A stretch of DNA of 64,000 nucleotides, taken from positions 1,240,001 to 1,304,000 of the forward strand of contig NZ_CP127221.1 of NCBI RefSeq assembly GCF_030284385.1. The letters are read 5' to 3'. The position numbers were made by a program, and so were the translations under genes. The notes below the pieces were generated by a model. The model was not told the DNA's origin and ran no database searches. It saw only the letters and a program-made list of their open reading frames with translations. How positions within the stretch are numbered: position 1 is the stretch's first letter; the number at the start of each line of letters is the position of its first letter. The stretch comes from Altererythrobacter rubellus. Lineage in GTDB: Bacteria > Pseudomonadota > Alphaproteobacteria > Sphingomonadales > Sphingomonadaceae. Of the stretch, positions 33,968-42,247 are shown piece after piece.

Positions 33968-34501
33968 ATGTTCCACTGCACCGAAAGGTTGCTCTTGAGA
34001 CCGGCTTGGCCAGAGGATTGGCAGGCCGTCTATTCCGGGATCGCCGATGAAGGCGTGGTGCGGAACCTTGCGCGTGCGCCATGGCCATACAGCCAGGATG
34101 ATGCACGCAGTTTTGTGGAGCTGCCGGTTGATCCCAGGTTTCCGCGCTTTCTCATCACACGTTCGCGAGATGCTGCCCTGATCGGTTGCATCGGGATCGA
34201 TATGACGGTCGGTCAGGTTGAACTGGGCTATTGGATTGCGCGCCAGCACTGGGGGCGGGGCTATGCCACCGAGGCTGGCCGCGGCGTAATCGAGATTGCT
34301 TCAACCCTTGGTTATAAGACATTGTTTTCAAGCCATTTTCTAGACAACCCTGCTTCGAGCAAGGTGTTGTCAAAACTTGGCTTCAAGCCCACTGGTCGGA
34401 TCGTAAATCGCCATAGCTGTGGCCGTGGAGCAGAGGCGCTGATCGCTGAATATTCGCTCGATCTGTCTGAGCAATCGGCAGATTGGCAAACTGCCGCCTG
34501 A
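33968..34501 (+). CDS. GNAT family N-acetyltransferase
   Basis: A 177-residue GNAT of the RimJ/RimL-like subtype. TERLLLRPAWPEDWQAVYSG is the usual N-terminus; the acetyl-CoA pyrophosphate loop reads QHWGRGYATEAGRGV (Q/RxxGxG/A type), and NPASSKVLSKLGFKPTGR is the C-terminal motif. The ATG at 33968 has an AAGGAAG SD. In related genomes a GNAT of this kind lies between rpmA and obgE. The substrate (protein N-terminus or small amine) is unknown. Confidence 0.9.
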   Translation: MFHCTERLLLRPAWPEDWQAVYSGIADEGVVRNLARAPWPYSQDDARSFVELPVDPRFPRFLITRSRDAALIGCIGIDMTVGQVELGYWIARQHWGRGYATEAGRGVIEIASTLGYKTLFSSHFLDNPASSKVLSKLGFKPTGRIVNRHSCGRGAEALIAEYSLDLSEQSADWQTAA

Positions 34502-34536
34502 TCCTCTCTCCTCTCCTAATTCAGGCGGCACAAAAA

Positions 34537-34571
34537 GAAGCCCCGGTTCCATTGCGGAGCCGGGGCTTTTT
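34537..34571. terminator. Bidirectional rho-independent terminator
   Basis: AGCCCCGGTTCC and GGAGCCGGGGCT pair (one G-T) around ATTGC; TTTTT follows on the plus strand and an A-run precedes, giving a U-run on the minus strand. It serves the GNAT gene and the converging PF10118 gene. Confidence 0.85.
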
Positions 34572-34606
34572 GATATTTAGGGAAGACGCAAAGGCTATTC
34601 TGCAGG

Positions 34607-35527
34607 TTAAAGAAGAGCGTCTTCGAAGTCACCTTCATACAGACCAATCAATGCGCGATCATCGTGATCCCACGGGTGGAAGCCCGGCTTGAAGTAAGCC
34701 AGCCACGCCGGGAAAATGCGGCGCACAACGCCTGGTGACCATGCCAGATACTTGAATAGGCCCCAGCGCGCCTTCCAGCCGGTAATGCCGTCCTGCGCCA
34801 GCAGGTTCATCGTGTCTTCCCAGCGGTTCTTGAAGAAGCGGCCCGTGACGATCAGCATCATCAGGCTGCGCACTTTCCAGCGGCGGAACGGCGTCCAGTC
34901 GCGAGTGGCGTGGTTCCAGGTGTCATAGGCGACGCCCTTGTGCTCGATTTCCTCGGCCGCATGCCAGCGCCACATATTGCGAACTTCGGGGTCAGCTTTG
35001 TCGAAATGCTTTAGATTCTTCAGGAATTCGCTCGCCATCATAGCGGTGTAGTGTTCCAGAGCCATGGTCGCGGCGAGATTGAGGATCTCTGGCCGGCCTT
35101 TGGTCAGGTTGAGCATTTCCTCAACGCGCTTGTCGATTGCTTTGATGTCGTAACCATGATCTTCGGCGAGGCGGTTGAACGCGATGTGTTCGCGGGTGTG
35201 GTTGATTTCCTGCTTCACGAAAGCGCGGATCTCCGCCGCGAGCTTGGGCGGGGCGCCATCGCGATGCGCCTTGACCGCTTCGATGAAGAAAGCCTCACCG
35301 CGCGGGAAAGTGGCTGACAGGGCATTGTGCCAGGCTGTGCCGAACGGTTCGCCCGCCCACCACCGATTGGGTGTGGTGTTGCGATTAAAGTGTTCGTCAC
35401 GAACCGTGATTTCGAGATCGGCCGGTGTTGGATCTTTAGCGCTGCGGCGGTTTGCGGCTGCTGCGGTTTCAAGATCAATCTTGGCAGGGGCGTTCACTGG
35501 GCACTCCATGATTTGGGTTACTGACAT
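34607..35527 (-). CDS. PF10118 predicted metal-dependent hydrolase, paralogue 1
   Basis: A 306-residue soluble protein of the family Pfam calls Metal_hydrol. Conserved acidic/His groups lie on predicted helices: RGEAFFIEAVKAHRD, VKQEINHTREHIAFNRL (ExxxHxxEH), MALEHYTAMM and WRWHAAEEIEHKGVAYD. This E, ExxH-like pattern recalls ferritin-like di-iron carboxylate sites, an inference. The ATG at 35509 (MECPVN) is an alternative start. It is monocistronic, with a TGACA-N4-TGTCA dyad upstream and a bidirectional terminator downstream. A clear paralogue lies at 41299-42216; the two flank the TBDR/DUF3604/TetR genes. Confidence 0.9.
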   Translation of the reverse strand: MSVTQIMECPVNAPAKIDLETAAAANRRSAKDPTPADLEITVRDEHFNRNTTPNRWWAGEPFGTAWHNALSATFPRGEAFFIEAVKAHRDGAPPKLAAEIRAFVKQEINHTREHIAFNRLAEDHGYDIKAIDKRVEEMLNLTKGRPEILNLAATMALEHYTAMMASEFLKNLKHFDKADPEVRNMWRWHAAEEIEHKGVAYDTWNHATRDWTPFRRWKVRSLMMLIVTGRFFKNRWEDTMNLLAQDGITGWKARWGLFKYLAWSPGVVRRIFPAWLAYFKPGFHPWDHDDRALIGLYEGDFEDALL

Positions 35528-35546
35528 GATTGTAAGTAGACCGTAC

Positions 35547-35560
35547 TGACATCTGTGTCA
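35547..35560 (-). promoter_or_regulatory. Operator-like dyad upstream of PF10118 paralogue 1
   Basis: TGACATCTGTGTCA is a perfect TGACA-N4-TGTCA inverted repeat, 20 bases before the PF10118 start codon. It has the size of TetR-type operators. Two TetR genes lie to the right (40403, 42248); which, if either, binds is unknown. Confidence 0.45.
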
Positions 35561-35596
35561 ATAGCGAGCAGGGTGCGTTGGTGTGTTGTCGAAACA

Positions 35597-35830
35597 ATGC
35601 TGCCTTGTGAAGTGATACGCTCTACAGCCCCCGCAACACGACCAATCGAAGGGTATAGAATCGTGCTTGTTGCCATTGTCATTGCTTCTGCTGCACTCAT
35701 GCTGTTTTTCGTGGTCGTCGCGATTGCGGGGAATCGGGCGCATGACCGACAACAAGTCGATCTGGAAAGGCGTCGTTCGGAGCAGGCGCAATCTGCCCGC
35801 GGCAACACGACACGAGCGAGCGACGACTGA
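35597..35830 (+). CDS. Possible small membrane protein
   Basis: A 77-residue frame with one strong membrane helix (YRIVLVAIVIASAALMLFFVVVAIAG) followed by a highly charged tail (HDRQQVDLERRRSEQAQ). The stop is followed by a 250-base stretch without genes. No family recognised, no obvious SD. The helix plus charged tail makes it more gene-like than random frames nearby, but expression is unproven. Confidence 0.35.
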   Translation: MLPCEVIRSTAPATRPIEGYRIVLVAIVIASAALMLFFVVVAIAGNRAHDRQQVDLERRRSEQAQSARGNTTRASDD

Positions 35831-36081
35831 GGCGAAAGCACGTTCCAATCCAACAGGATGGAACACTTGGAACACTGTCCTAAGAGAGAAACTCTCCTTG
35901 GGGAGAGGGGCGCTATTGCGAGCGGCTTGCAAGATGGATTGAGCCAAGATCATGCGCGCTTTTGAGCCAGATTTTCAGTGAGTAGGAAAGGGAGTTTTTT
36001 GTCCGCTACTGGAAAGCGCTTTCAGCCTCGCCTAGGTCATGAATTGGGGTGGAAAGCGGACATCTTTGCGAGCAGTAACAC
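35831..36081. other. Non-coding stretch downstream of TBDR gene
   Basis: No convincing reading frame on either strand. AT content is slightly higher than in the flanks by eye. It ends at the TBDR terminator. With the neighbouring dyad this is a plausible left boundary of the TBDR/DUF3604/TetR insertion. Confidence 0.35.
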
Positions 36082-36108
36082 AAAAATGGGCCGCCAAGCG
36101 GCGGCCCA
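36082..36108 (-). terminator. Rho-independent terminator of the TonB-dependent receptor gene
   Basis: TGGGCCGCC and GGCGGCCCA form a perfect 9-bp stem with a 4-base loop; on the minus strand TTTTT follows (36086-36082). Another small hairpin (GGTCTC/GAGACC, 36115-36135) lies between it and the receptor stop. Confidence 0.9.
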
Positions 36109-36150
36109 AGGATTGGTCTCGAGAGCGTTGAGACCCCATTCTAGAGAAGT

Positions 36151-38400
36151 TTAGAATTCGAAACCCAGGGCTACACCGTATTGGCGCGGTGGAATGCCAG
36201 TGCCGAAGGTAAACAGACCCGCGACAGGCAGCGCTGAAGACAGCCCGGTATCGTCTGTAAGGTTGCGACCAAAGACGCGCGCATAGATGCGTGAATCTTC
36301 ACCCGTATAAAACGTGTAGGTGATCGCTGCCGACAGATCCGATGTCGCAGGGTGCAGACCCCTCGGATCGTTTGCGCCGAAATTGCCCGGAGCCGCCACG
36401 ATTGTCGTCTGATAGGAACTCAATGTGCGGAAGCTGACATTGAAGTCGAGTTCGCTGTTGTCCGAGACAGGCACTTCATAGTTGGCGGCAACCGAGAATG
36501 TGACATCAGGCGCGCGGCGAAGCTGGCGTGTCGATGCATCTTCGCCCGGGTCCTGATTGCCGTCTAGATTGAGATCTATGAAGAAGTTCTCGTAATCCGC
36601 ATCGAGCAAGCCCAGCGACGCGGTCAGCGAGAAACCTTCGAACAGGTTCGCGCGCATGTCGACCTCGAGACCCTTGATCTCGGCGCTCGCGGCGTTGAGC
36701 GTCACCGTCTCCTGCGGGTTAGCCGATCCCGGCGGGGTCGCCTGGACCACATCCTCCTGTTTGTCGTCATACTTCGAAAGGAACGCTGCGAAGTTTAGGA
36801 TAAGATCGCCGCCGAGGAAGGAATTCTTCAGACCAACTTCGAAGGAATCGACCGTTTCGGGTCCGAAGGCAGTCGCCACCGCCGAAGGGCTGTTCGCACG
36901 GCCATTCAGGCCGCCGGCGCGGTATCCTCTCGCATAGGACCCGTAGACGAGCGTGTCGTCGGAGATGTCGAAATCGAGACTGACGCGCGGGGTGAACTCC
37001 TCAAAGCTGACTGCGTTGCTGAATTGCACACCCGGAGCGAGAATGCGGGTGAACTCCTTATCGTCCCAAGAATAGCGCGCGCCCGCGCTAAGCCGCAGGC
37101 GATCGGTCAGGTCCAGATCGAAGTCGGCAAACAGCGCGAAAGATTCCACTTCGTGATCGGTGAAGGGATTGACCTGCGCACCGCCGGGAAGGGTCGTCGT
37201 CTGGTCAAGCTGGTATTCGTTCTCGAAGTAGAACAGTCCGACCACACCGCTTAAGCCTTCGTTGAACTCGCCGCTGAGGCGCAGTTCCTGGCTGAATTGG
37301 CGATAGTCTTGAACGCGATCAGTCTGAAAGAACGGGATCGATGTCCCGTCGAAGTCCTGCACCACGCGCTCGTCCGAGTCCCGCAAGGCAGTGATCGAAG
37401 TCACCCTGAGATCACCGATGTCCCAATTGATCTGAGCCGACAGCGCCGTCTCTTCAAAATCGATCGAGCCGAGCTCATTAGCAAAGACGGTGTACAGGTC
37501 TTCGTCGAGATTGCGATTGCACTGTTCGGGGATAAGGTTGAACGTGTTGGGCGGCACAGGGTTCGGATTTGCGAAAAGCACGCACAGCACATCGGTGCTC
37601 GCCGACAGCGACGACACTGCCGGATCCCCGCCGATCTCGGAATACTCCGCCGTGAGCAGCAGTTCCAAGGCCGGTGTAGGTTCTATGAGGACGGTGGCGC
37701 CGATATTGGTGTTGGAGTTTGCTCCGGCGTCGACGCCCAGCGTGACGTTGTCATAGAAACCGTCAAACTCGCGATCATAACCAAAGAGCTTGAGGCCGAA
37801 GACGTCGCCGTCGCCGACATTAAGCACGCCGTTAAGCTCGCGCCTGCCAAAATTGCCGAATGTCACTTCGCCGCGTGCACCGAATTCCTTGGTAGGGCGC
37901 GATCGCTGGACATTGATGACGCCGCCGATCGTATTTCTGCCGAAAAGGGTTCCCTGCGGCCCGCGCAGGACTTCGACCTGCTCGAAATCGAATGCATTGG
38001 TCAGTTGCGCCGTGTTGGTCCCGATGAAGACACCGTCAATGACCACGCCGACCGTGGGCTCGAAGGATTTTTCAATGTCCTCAAAACTCACACCACGCAG
38101 CGAAATTGCGCCGCCGCCGGGGCCTGCGCCGACGGGGTCGATCACTAGGTTGGGCGAGAGGCCCTCAACATCCTCGATCGTGAGCGCCCCTTGCGCTGCA
38201 AGCTGTTCCGGGCTGACGACCGTGACGGCAAGCGGCACGTCCTGCACCGCCTCGTCCCCGCGAAGACGCCCGGTGACGATAATCACGTTGTCGTCTTCGT
38301 CCGCCGAAGCTTCTTCGTTTTGCTGGGCAAAAGCTGCTTGGCTTCCAAGAACGCCGGTCAACAGCGTTCCGGTAAGCAGACCAATCCTGAATGTATTCAT
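36151..38400 (-). CDS. TonB-dependent outer-membrane receptor
   Basis: A 749-residue TBDR. Signal peptide MNTFRIGLLTGTLLTGVLGS then QAAFA-QQ; TonB-box-like VIIVTG near residue 40; plug domain QDVPLAVTVVSPEQLAAQGALT to RGPQGTLFGRNTIGGVINV; then a 22-strand barrel ending in YGVALGFEF with terminal Phe. It is of the sphingomonad type often linked to uptake of plant, aromatic or lipid-like compounds; the ligand cannot be read from sequence. It is divergent from the DUF3604 lipoprotein gene (140 bases apart) and has its own terminator. Probably energised by TonB-ExbBD from elsewhere. Confidence 0.95.
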   Translation of the reverse strand: MNTFRIGLLTGTLLTGVLGSQAAFAQQNEEASADEDDNVIIVTGRLRGDEAVQDVPLAVTVVSPEQLAAQGALTIEDVEGLSPNLVIDPVGAGPGGGAISLRGVSFEDIEKSFEPTVGVVIDGVFIGTNTAQLTNAFDFEQVEVLRGPQGTLFGRNTIGGVINVQRSRPTKEFGARGEVTFGNFGRRELNGVLNVGDGDVFGLKLFGYDREFDGFYDNVTLGVDAGANSNTNIGATVLIEPTPALELLLTAEYSEIGGDPAVSSLSASTDVLCVLFANPNPVPPNTFNLIPEQCNRNLDEDLYTVFANELGSIDFEETALSAQINWDIGDLRVTSITALRDSDERVVQDFDGTSIPFFQTDRVQDYRQFSQELRLSGEFNEGLSGVVGLFYFENEYQLDQTTTLPGGAQVNPFTDHEVESFALFADFDLDLTDRLRLSAGARYSWDDKEFTRILAPGVQFSNAVSFEEFTPRVSLDFDISDDTLVYGSYARGYRAGGLNGRANSPSAVATAFGPETVDSFEVGLKNSFLGGDLILNFAAFLSKYDDKQEDVVQATPPGSANPQETVTLNAASAEIKGLEVDMRANLFEGFSLTASLGLLDADYENFFIDLNLDGNQDPGEDASTRQLRRAPDVTFSVAANYEVPVSDNSELDFNVSFRTLSSYQTTIVAAPGNFGANDPRGLHPATSDLSAAITYTFYTGEDSRIYARVFGRNLTDDTGLSSALPVAGLFTFGTGIPPRQYGVALGFEF

Positions 38401-38540
38401 GTTCCCTCCCCTTACCTCACCAATTTAGCCGATTGGCCTATTGGCGGTATTATGTTTATGAACCTGAGATTATATTCGCAGAGGAACGTGCACTATCGTC
38501 AAAAGTGTGAGCGCTCGGGACTCTTCGTAGGGGGTAGGGA
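38401..38540. promoter_or_regulatory. Divergent promoter region TBDR/DUF3604
   Basis: It contains CCAAT-N7-ATTGG (38420-38436) and a further ATTGG at 38440-38444, giving overlapping dyad and direct repeats (GATTGGCCTATTGGCGG). This is a reasonable operator for the TetR regulator encoded after the DUF3604 gene. The DUF3604 ATG has a GGGGGTAGGGA SD. Confidence 0.4.
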
Positions 38541-40370
38541 ATGCAGGCAAGCAGAAAAAAGGGTGTCATGTGGCGACAGGCGGCATCTTCTTGCGTGCTT
38601 GCTCCAGTGATCCTTGCTGGATGCTCGGCAATGCGCGAAGCGCCGGTGGCAGAATCCAATGAAACTCCCACGACTGTTGTCTTGAGCGAGTATCCCGAGC
38701 AGGTGCTTTGGGGAGACCTGCACGTCCACACGAACCTCTCGTTCGACAGCAACAGTCTGGGCAACGAGCGGCTTGGCCCCGAAGACGCATACAGGTTCGC
38801 CATGGGCGAAACGGTGATGGCCTCCAGCGGGCATCCTGCAGCACTGGCCAGACCACTCGATTTTCTCATGGTCGCCGATCATGCCGAATATCTCGGAGTC
38901 CTCTCCTCCGTTCGCGAAGGCGATCCCGCGCTATTGGAAACCCCGCTGGGCGAACGTTGGAGTGGTTTTCTCTCAGGCGAGAGCGGCATTGGCGCTGTCC
39001 TGAGCGATTACGTTGCCATGGTCACTCGCGAAAAACCCATGGATCTTCCCGGTGATGACCATCAACGAACGATCTGGTCTGACCTCATCGACACAGCAGA
39101 GCGATACAATCGTCCAGGCGAGTTCACCACGCTTGCGGGATATGAGTGGACCTCGATGCCGGGCGGTCGCAATCTCCACCGGGTGGTCGTCTTTCGTGAA
39201 GGACCGGACAAGACCAGACAGATTCTTCCCTTCTCTGCTCTCCAGAGTGATGATCCCGAGGATTTGTGGGACTACATGGGCAATTTCGAACGCCGAACGG
39301 GCGGGCAGGTGCTCGCCATTGCCCATAACGGCAATCTTTCCGGCGGTCTGATGTTCGATGATACGACGCTGGATGGTGGCTCTTTGACCGCGGACTATGC
39401 TCAGCGTCGGCAAAGATGGGAGCCGGTCTACGAAGTCACGCAGGTAAAGGGCGATGGAGAAGCACACCCCTTGCTTTCGCCCGACGATCGCTTTGCCGAT
39501 TTCGAGACCTGGTACGAAACCGACATCTCCATGCGCCCACGAAGCGACAACCCGGAAGATGCGCGCCGCAGCCTTGCGGGCGAATATGCCCGGAGCGGTC
39601 TGAAGAAGGGGCTGCGATATGGAGCGAGACTAGGCGTTAACCCATATGAATTCGGTTTCATCGGATCGACCGATTCCCACACCGCCCTTGCCACGGCAGA
39701 CGATGACAATTTCTGGGGGAAGTTCCTCGATTCCGAGCCGACCGAAGAGCGTCTCGGCAGCCAGATGGGTGGGAATCTTTGGGCCAATGCGGGCCTGTCT
39801 GCCTCGGGCTATACGGCGGTATGGGCGCGGGCCAATACGCGCGAGGAGATCTTCGACGCGCTCAAACGGCGCGAGGTTTACGCGACGACTGGACCCCGCA
39901 TACGCTTGAGACTCTTTGCAGGGTGGGACTTTGAGGAAACCGACCTGTCGCGCGACGATTTCGCGCCCTTCGGATATTTTGCAGGCGTGCCGATGGGCGG
40001 GGTCCTCGAAGCGGCCAAACTCCGACAGACTCCACGTCTCTTGGTGCGCGTACTGAAGGATCCCGACGGTGCGATGCTCGAACGTGTGCAGGTCATCAAG
40101 GGGTGGCTGGATGCAAGCGGAGTGCTGCATGAAAAGGTGTTCGATCTGGACGAACCCAGCATCAACGGACTCCCCTATTTCAACGTTTTCTGGCGTGATC
40201 GGAATTTTGAACCGGATCAACATTCCTTCTACTATATCCGCGTGCTTCAGGTGCCGACCAAGAGGTGGAGCACTTACGATGCCGAGCGCTACGGATTGGA
40301 GCTGCCTGACGGGATTCCCCGGATGATCCAGGAGCGGGCCTACAGCTCCCCCATATGGTATCGACCATGA
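38541..40370 (+). CDS. DUF3604 (PHP-like) lipoprotein
   Basis: A 609-residue protein with a lipoprotein signal (VLAPVILAGCS, lipobox LAGC, Cys28), so anchored in the outer membrane or periplasmic leaflet. The DUF3604 domain has PHP-type metal motifs: WGDLHVHTNLSFD (57-69; HxH), DFLMVADHAEYLG, TTLAGYEWTSMPGG, VLAIAHNGNLSGG and FIGSTDSHTALA with Asp/His ligands. A metal-dependent hydrolase, probably phosphoesterase-like, is inferred; no DUF3604 substrate can be assigned here. It is divergent from the TBDR and followed after 32 bases by a TetR gene, so a joint role in uptake and processing is likely. Confidence 0.9.
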   Translation: MQASRKKGVMWRQAASSCVLAPVILAGCSAMREAPVAESNETPTTVVLSEYPEQVLWGDLHVHTNLSFDSNSLGNERLGPEDAYRFAMGETVMASSGHPAALARPLDFLMVADHAEYLGVLSSVREGDPALLETPLGERWSGFLSGESGIGAVLSDYVAMVTREKPMDLPGDDHQRTIWSDLIDTAERYNRPGEFTTLAGYEWTSMPGGRNLHRVVVFREGPDKTRQILPFSALQSDDPEDLWDYMGNFERRTGGQVLAIAHNGNLSGGLMFDDTTLDGGSLTADYAQRRQRWEPVYEVTQVKGDGEAHPLLSPDDRFADFETWYETDISMRPRSDNPEDARRSLAGEYARSGLKKGLRYGARLGVNPYEFGFIGSTDSHTALATADDDNFWGKFLDSEPTEERLGSQMGGNLWANAGLSASGYTAVWARANTREEIFDALKRREVYATTGPRIRLRLFAGWDFEETDLSRDDFAPFGYFAGVPMGGVLEAAKLRQTPRLLVRVLKDPDGAMLERVQVIKGWLDASGVLHEKVFDLDEPSINGLPYFNVFWRDRNFEPDQHSFYYIRVLQVPTKRWSTYDAERYGLELPDGIPRMIQERAYSSPIWYRP

Positions 40371-40402
40371 TCGTCAGCTTGTCCTGGAGAAGGAACTGAG
40401 AC

Positions 40403-41056
40403 TTGCAGGATACGCTGCCAAAATCTCGACACGTCGGAAGCAAAGTGAAGCGCGGCCGCCCACCCGGTTCAAGCGCGGAGGCGACCCGTCAAAGACTCTT
40501 GCTTGCAGCAGCGAGGTACTTCAGCTCAGCCGAGTATTCGGAAGTCAGCTTGCAAGACATCGCGGCGGAATGCGGGATTACCGGTGCCGCAATCTACAAC
40601 CACTTTTCCTCAAAGGAAGAATTGTTCGCGTCAGTCGCCGAACACATGATGAAGGTGAACGGAAAGGCGATTCAACAGGCGATTGCTGACCACACCGAAT
40701 GGCGATCCATGTTGCGAGCCGTCCTGAGGCTCATTTGCAAGGACACCACGGGATGGTTCCGTTTCACTTTGCTGGTTCCGGCAGTCCAGCTAAAGATGAT
40801 GCAGAAGCCCGAGAAGTTCGCTTCGCTTCTCACGCTGAGAGCGGTCTATGTCGATTGCTTCAGGCAAATCGTTGATTGCGCAGTAGCTGCCGGGGATTTG
40901 CCGCAAGCCACCTCGAAAGCCGCCGCCGCTGAGCTCCTGCTCGCCTTCACTTTCAATGGGCTGGGGGCTGTCATTGCACATCGGACGAGTGATGAGGAAG
41001 TCGCCGAACTTGTCCATCATGCGGCCATTCTCTTGGGCTTTGCGAAGCAGGCCTGA
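40403..41056 (+). CDS. TetR/AcrR family regulator 1
   Basis: A 217-residue repressor-type protein. The HTH is in VSLQDIAAECGITGAAIYNHFSSKEELFASVAEH (residues about 47-80); the C-terminal ligand domain is not recognisable. TTG at 40403 has AAGGA at good distance; GTG at 40445 (KVKRGRPPG context) is an alternative. The N-terminus is basic (KVKRGRPPGSS). It is co-directional with DUF3604 and likely controls that gene and the divergent TBDR in response to their substrate. Confidence 0.88.
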   Translation: MQDTLPKSRHVGSKVKRGRPPGSSAEATRQRLLLAAARYFSSAEYSEVSLQDIAAECGITGAAIYNHFSSKEELFASVAEHMMKVNGKAIQQAIADHTEWRSMLRAVLRLICKDTTGWFRFTLLVPAVQLKMMQKPEKFASLLTLRAVYVDCFRQIVDCAVAAGDLPQATSKAAAAELLLAFTFNGLGAVIAHRTSDEEVAELVHHAAILLGFAKQA

Positions 41057-41298
41057 AGATTGCTTGCTGCGGATCGAAGTGGAACGCTGACATAGGAATA
41101 GCCTCAGCCTCAAGTTTCGTTAGCGTACGGCCCGTGCTTCTACCGTGTCCGTGAAGTTAAACGAGCCTCAAGAGAAAAAGACCAATGTCCGCTATCGAGT
41201 CATTTGAAATGATGCCCAAACGGCCGAAGTTGGGGCGCAAACCTGCCGAAGAGGCGAACGGCAGGTATTGGGTCGTTAGCGGAAGTGCAGCTTTCGGC
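41057..41298. other. Gap between TetR 1 and PF10118 paralogue 2
   Basis: There is no convincing gene. An 8-bp perfect inverted repeat, ACCTGCCG/CGGCAGGT with a 10-base loop (41241-41266), lies just downstream of the PF10118 stop, but without a U-run on either strand. A short frame from ATG 41185 runs into the antisense of PF10118 and is not credible. Confidence 0.35.
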
Positions 41299-42216
41299 TC
41301 ACTCTGCCGGCATCACCGCATCGGCATAGGGGCTTTCCGTTTTGCCGATCAGCGTGCGGTCATCATGGTCCCATGGGTGGAAGCGCGGCGTCAGGATTGC
41401 TGCCCATTCGACGAACATCCGGCGCATCATGCCCGGCTTCCACCACAGGAAGGCATAGAGCTTGCGCTTCGCCTGTTTGTGGGTGAAGCCGTCCTGCTCC
41501 AGCAGGCCGATGGCATCGCGGATGCGGTTGCCGAAGTACTTCTTCGTGATCAACGCTGCAACCAGTGCGCGGGTCTTGTAGCGTTTCCACGCGCTCCAAT
41601 CGCGGGTCGCGTGCAACCATACGTCGTAGACCAGGCCCTTATGCTCGATCTCTTCGGTTGCGTGCCAGCGCCAGATATCGGCAGCGACCGGGTCGGCGCC
41701 CTCAAGATAGCGCGGATCGGAAAGCAGATGCCGGCTGATGATCGCCGCGAAATGTTCCAGCGTGATAGTGATCGCGAGGTTGAATTCCTTGGGGCGACCC
41801 TCGGTCAGTTCCAGCATCGCACGGATGCCCTGCTCGATGCTTTCGACATTATAGCCGTGATCTGAAACCAACCGGTTGAATGCGACATGCTCGCGTGTGT
41901 GATTGATTTCCTGTGTAGTAAATGCCTTGATCTCGCGCGCCAGCTTGGGCGGCAGATCTTCGCGGAAATCGCGCAAGGTTTCGATGAAGAAGGCCTCGCC
42001 GCGCGGCAGGCTGGCTGAAACAGAGTTGTACCAGGCCGTCGCCACCGGATCATTCGAATGCCAATGGCGCGGGACCATTGCCTTGCGGTCAAACCGCCGG
42101 TCACGCACGATCAACTCATGCTCAGACGGGGTCGCGCTTCCGCGGGCGGTGATGGGTTCATCGCTGCTCTTGCTGGTTACATCAGAGCGCTCTAGATCGT
42201 TGATTTGGTCGGTCAT
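41299..42216 (-). CDS. PF10118 predicted metal-dependent hydrolase, paralogue 2
   Basis: A 305-residue protein clearly paralogous to 34607-35527: PRGEAFFIETLRDFREDLPPK, TTQEINHTREHVAFNRL, TLEHFAAII and RWHATEEIEHKGLVYD align without gaps, and the C-terminal FHPWDHDDRTLIG is identical in plan. The same set of Glu/His residues is kept, so activity is probably retained in both. The start ATG is divergent from a TetR gene 31 bases away, a typical self-regulated pair. The substrate is unknown. Two copies in 8 kb suggest duplication followed by insertion or divergence of the genes between. Confidence 0.9.
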   Translation of the reverse strand: MTDQINDLERSDVTSKSSDEPITARGSATPSEHELIVRDRRFDRKAMVPRHWHSNDPVATAWYNSVSASLPRGEAFFIETLRDFREDLPPKLAREIKAFTTQEINHTREHVAFNRLVSDHGYNVESIEQGIRAMLELTEGRPKEFNLAITITLEHFAAIISRHLLSDPRYLEGADPVAADIWRWHATEEIEHKGLVYDVWLHATRDWSAWKRYKTRALVAALITKKYFGNRIRDAIGLLEQDGFTHKQAKRKLYAFLWWKPGMMRRMFVEWAAILTPRFHPWDHDDRTLIGKTESPYADAVMPAE

Positions 42217-42220
42217 GGTT

Positions 42221-42241
42221 TTAAGAATCTATTAGGCTTAA
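42221..42241. promoter_or_regulatory. Operator-like dyad between PF10118 paralogue 2 and TetR 2
   Basis: TTAAG-N11-CTTAA fills the 31-base gap between the divergent starts and overlaps where both promoters must lie. Binding by the adjacent TetR protein would repress both genes. The repeat is AT-rich and short, so confidence is moderate. Confidence 0.4.
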
Positions 42242-42247
42242 CAAATA

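Noticed and set aside
37297-38148. 283-codon plus-strand frame opposite the TBDR gene
   Set aside because: The TBDR on the other strand has a signal peptide, plug and barrel. The opposite frame has no recognisable domain.
41185-41865. Plus-strand frame from ATG 41185
   Set aside because: All but the first 115 bases are antisense to PF10118 paralogue 2, and no family or SD supports it.
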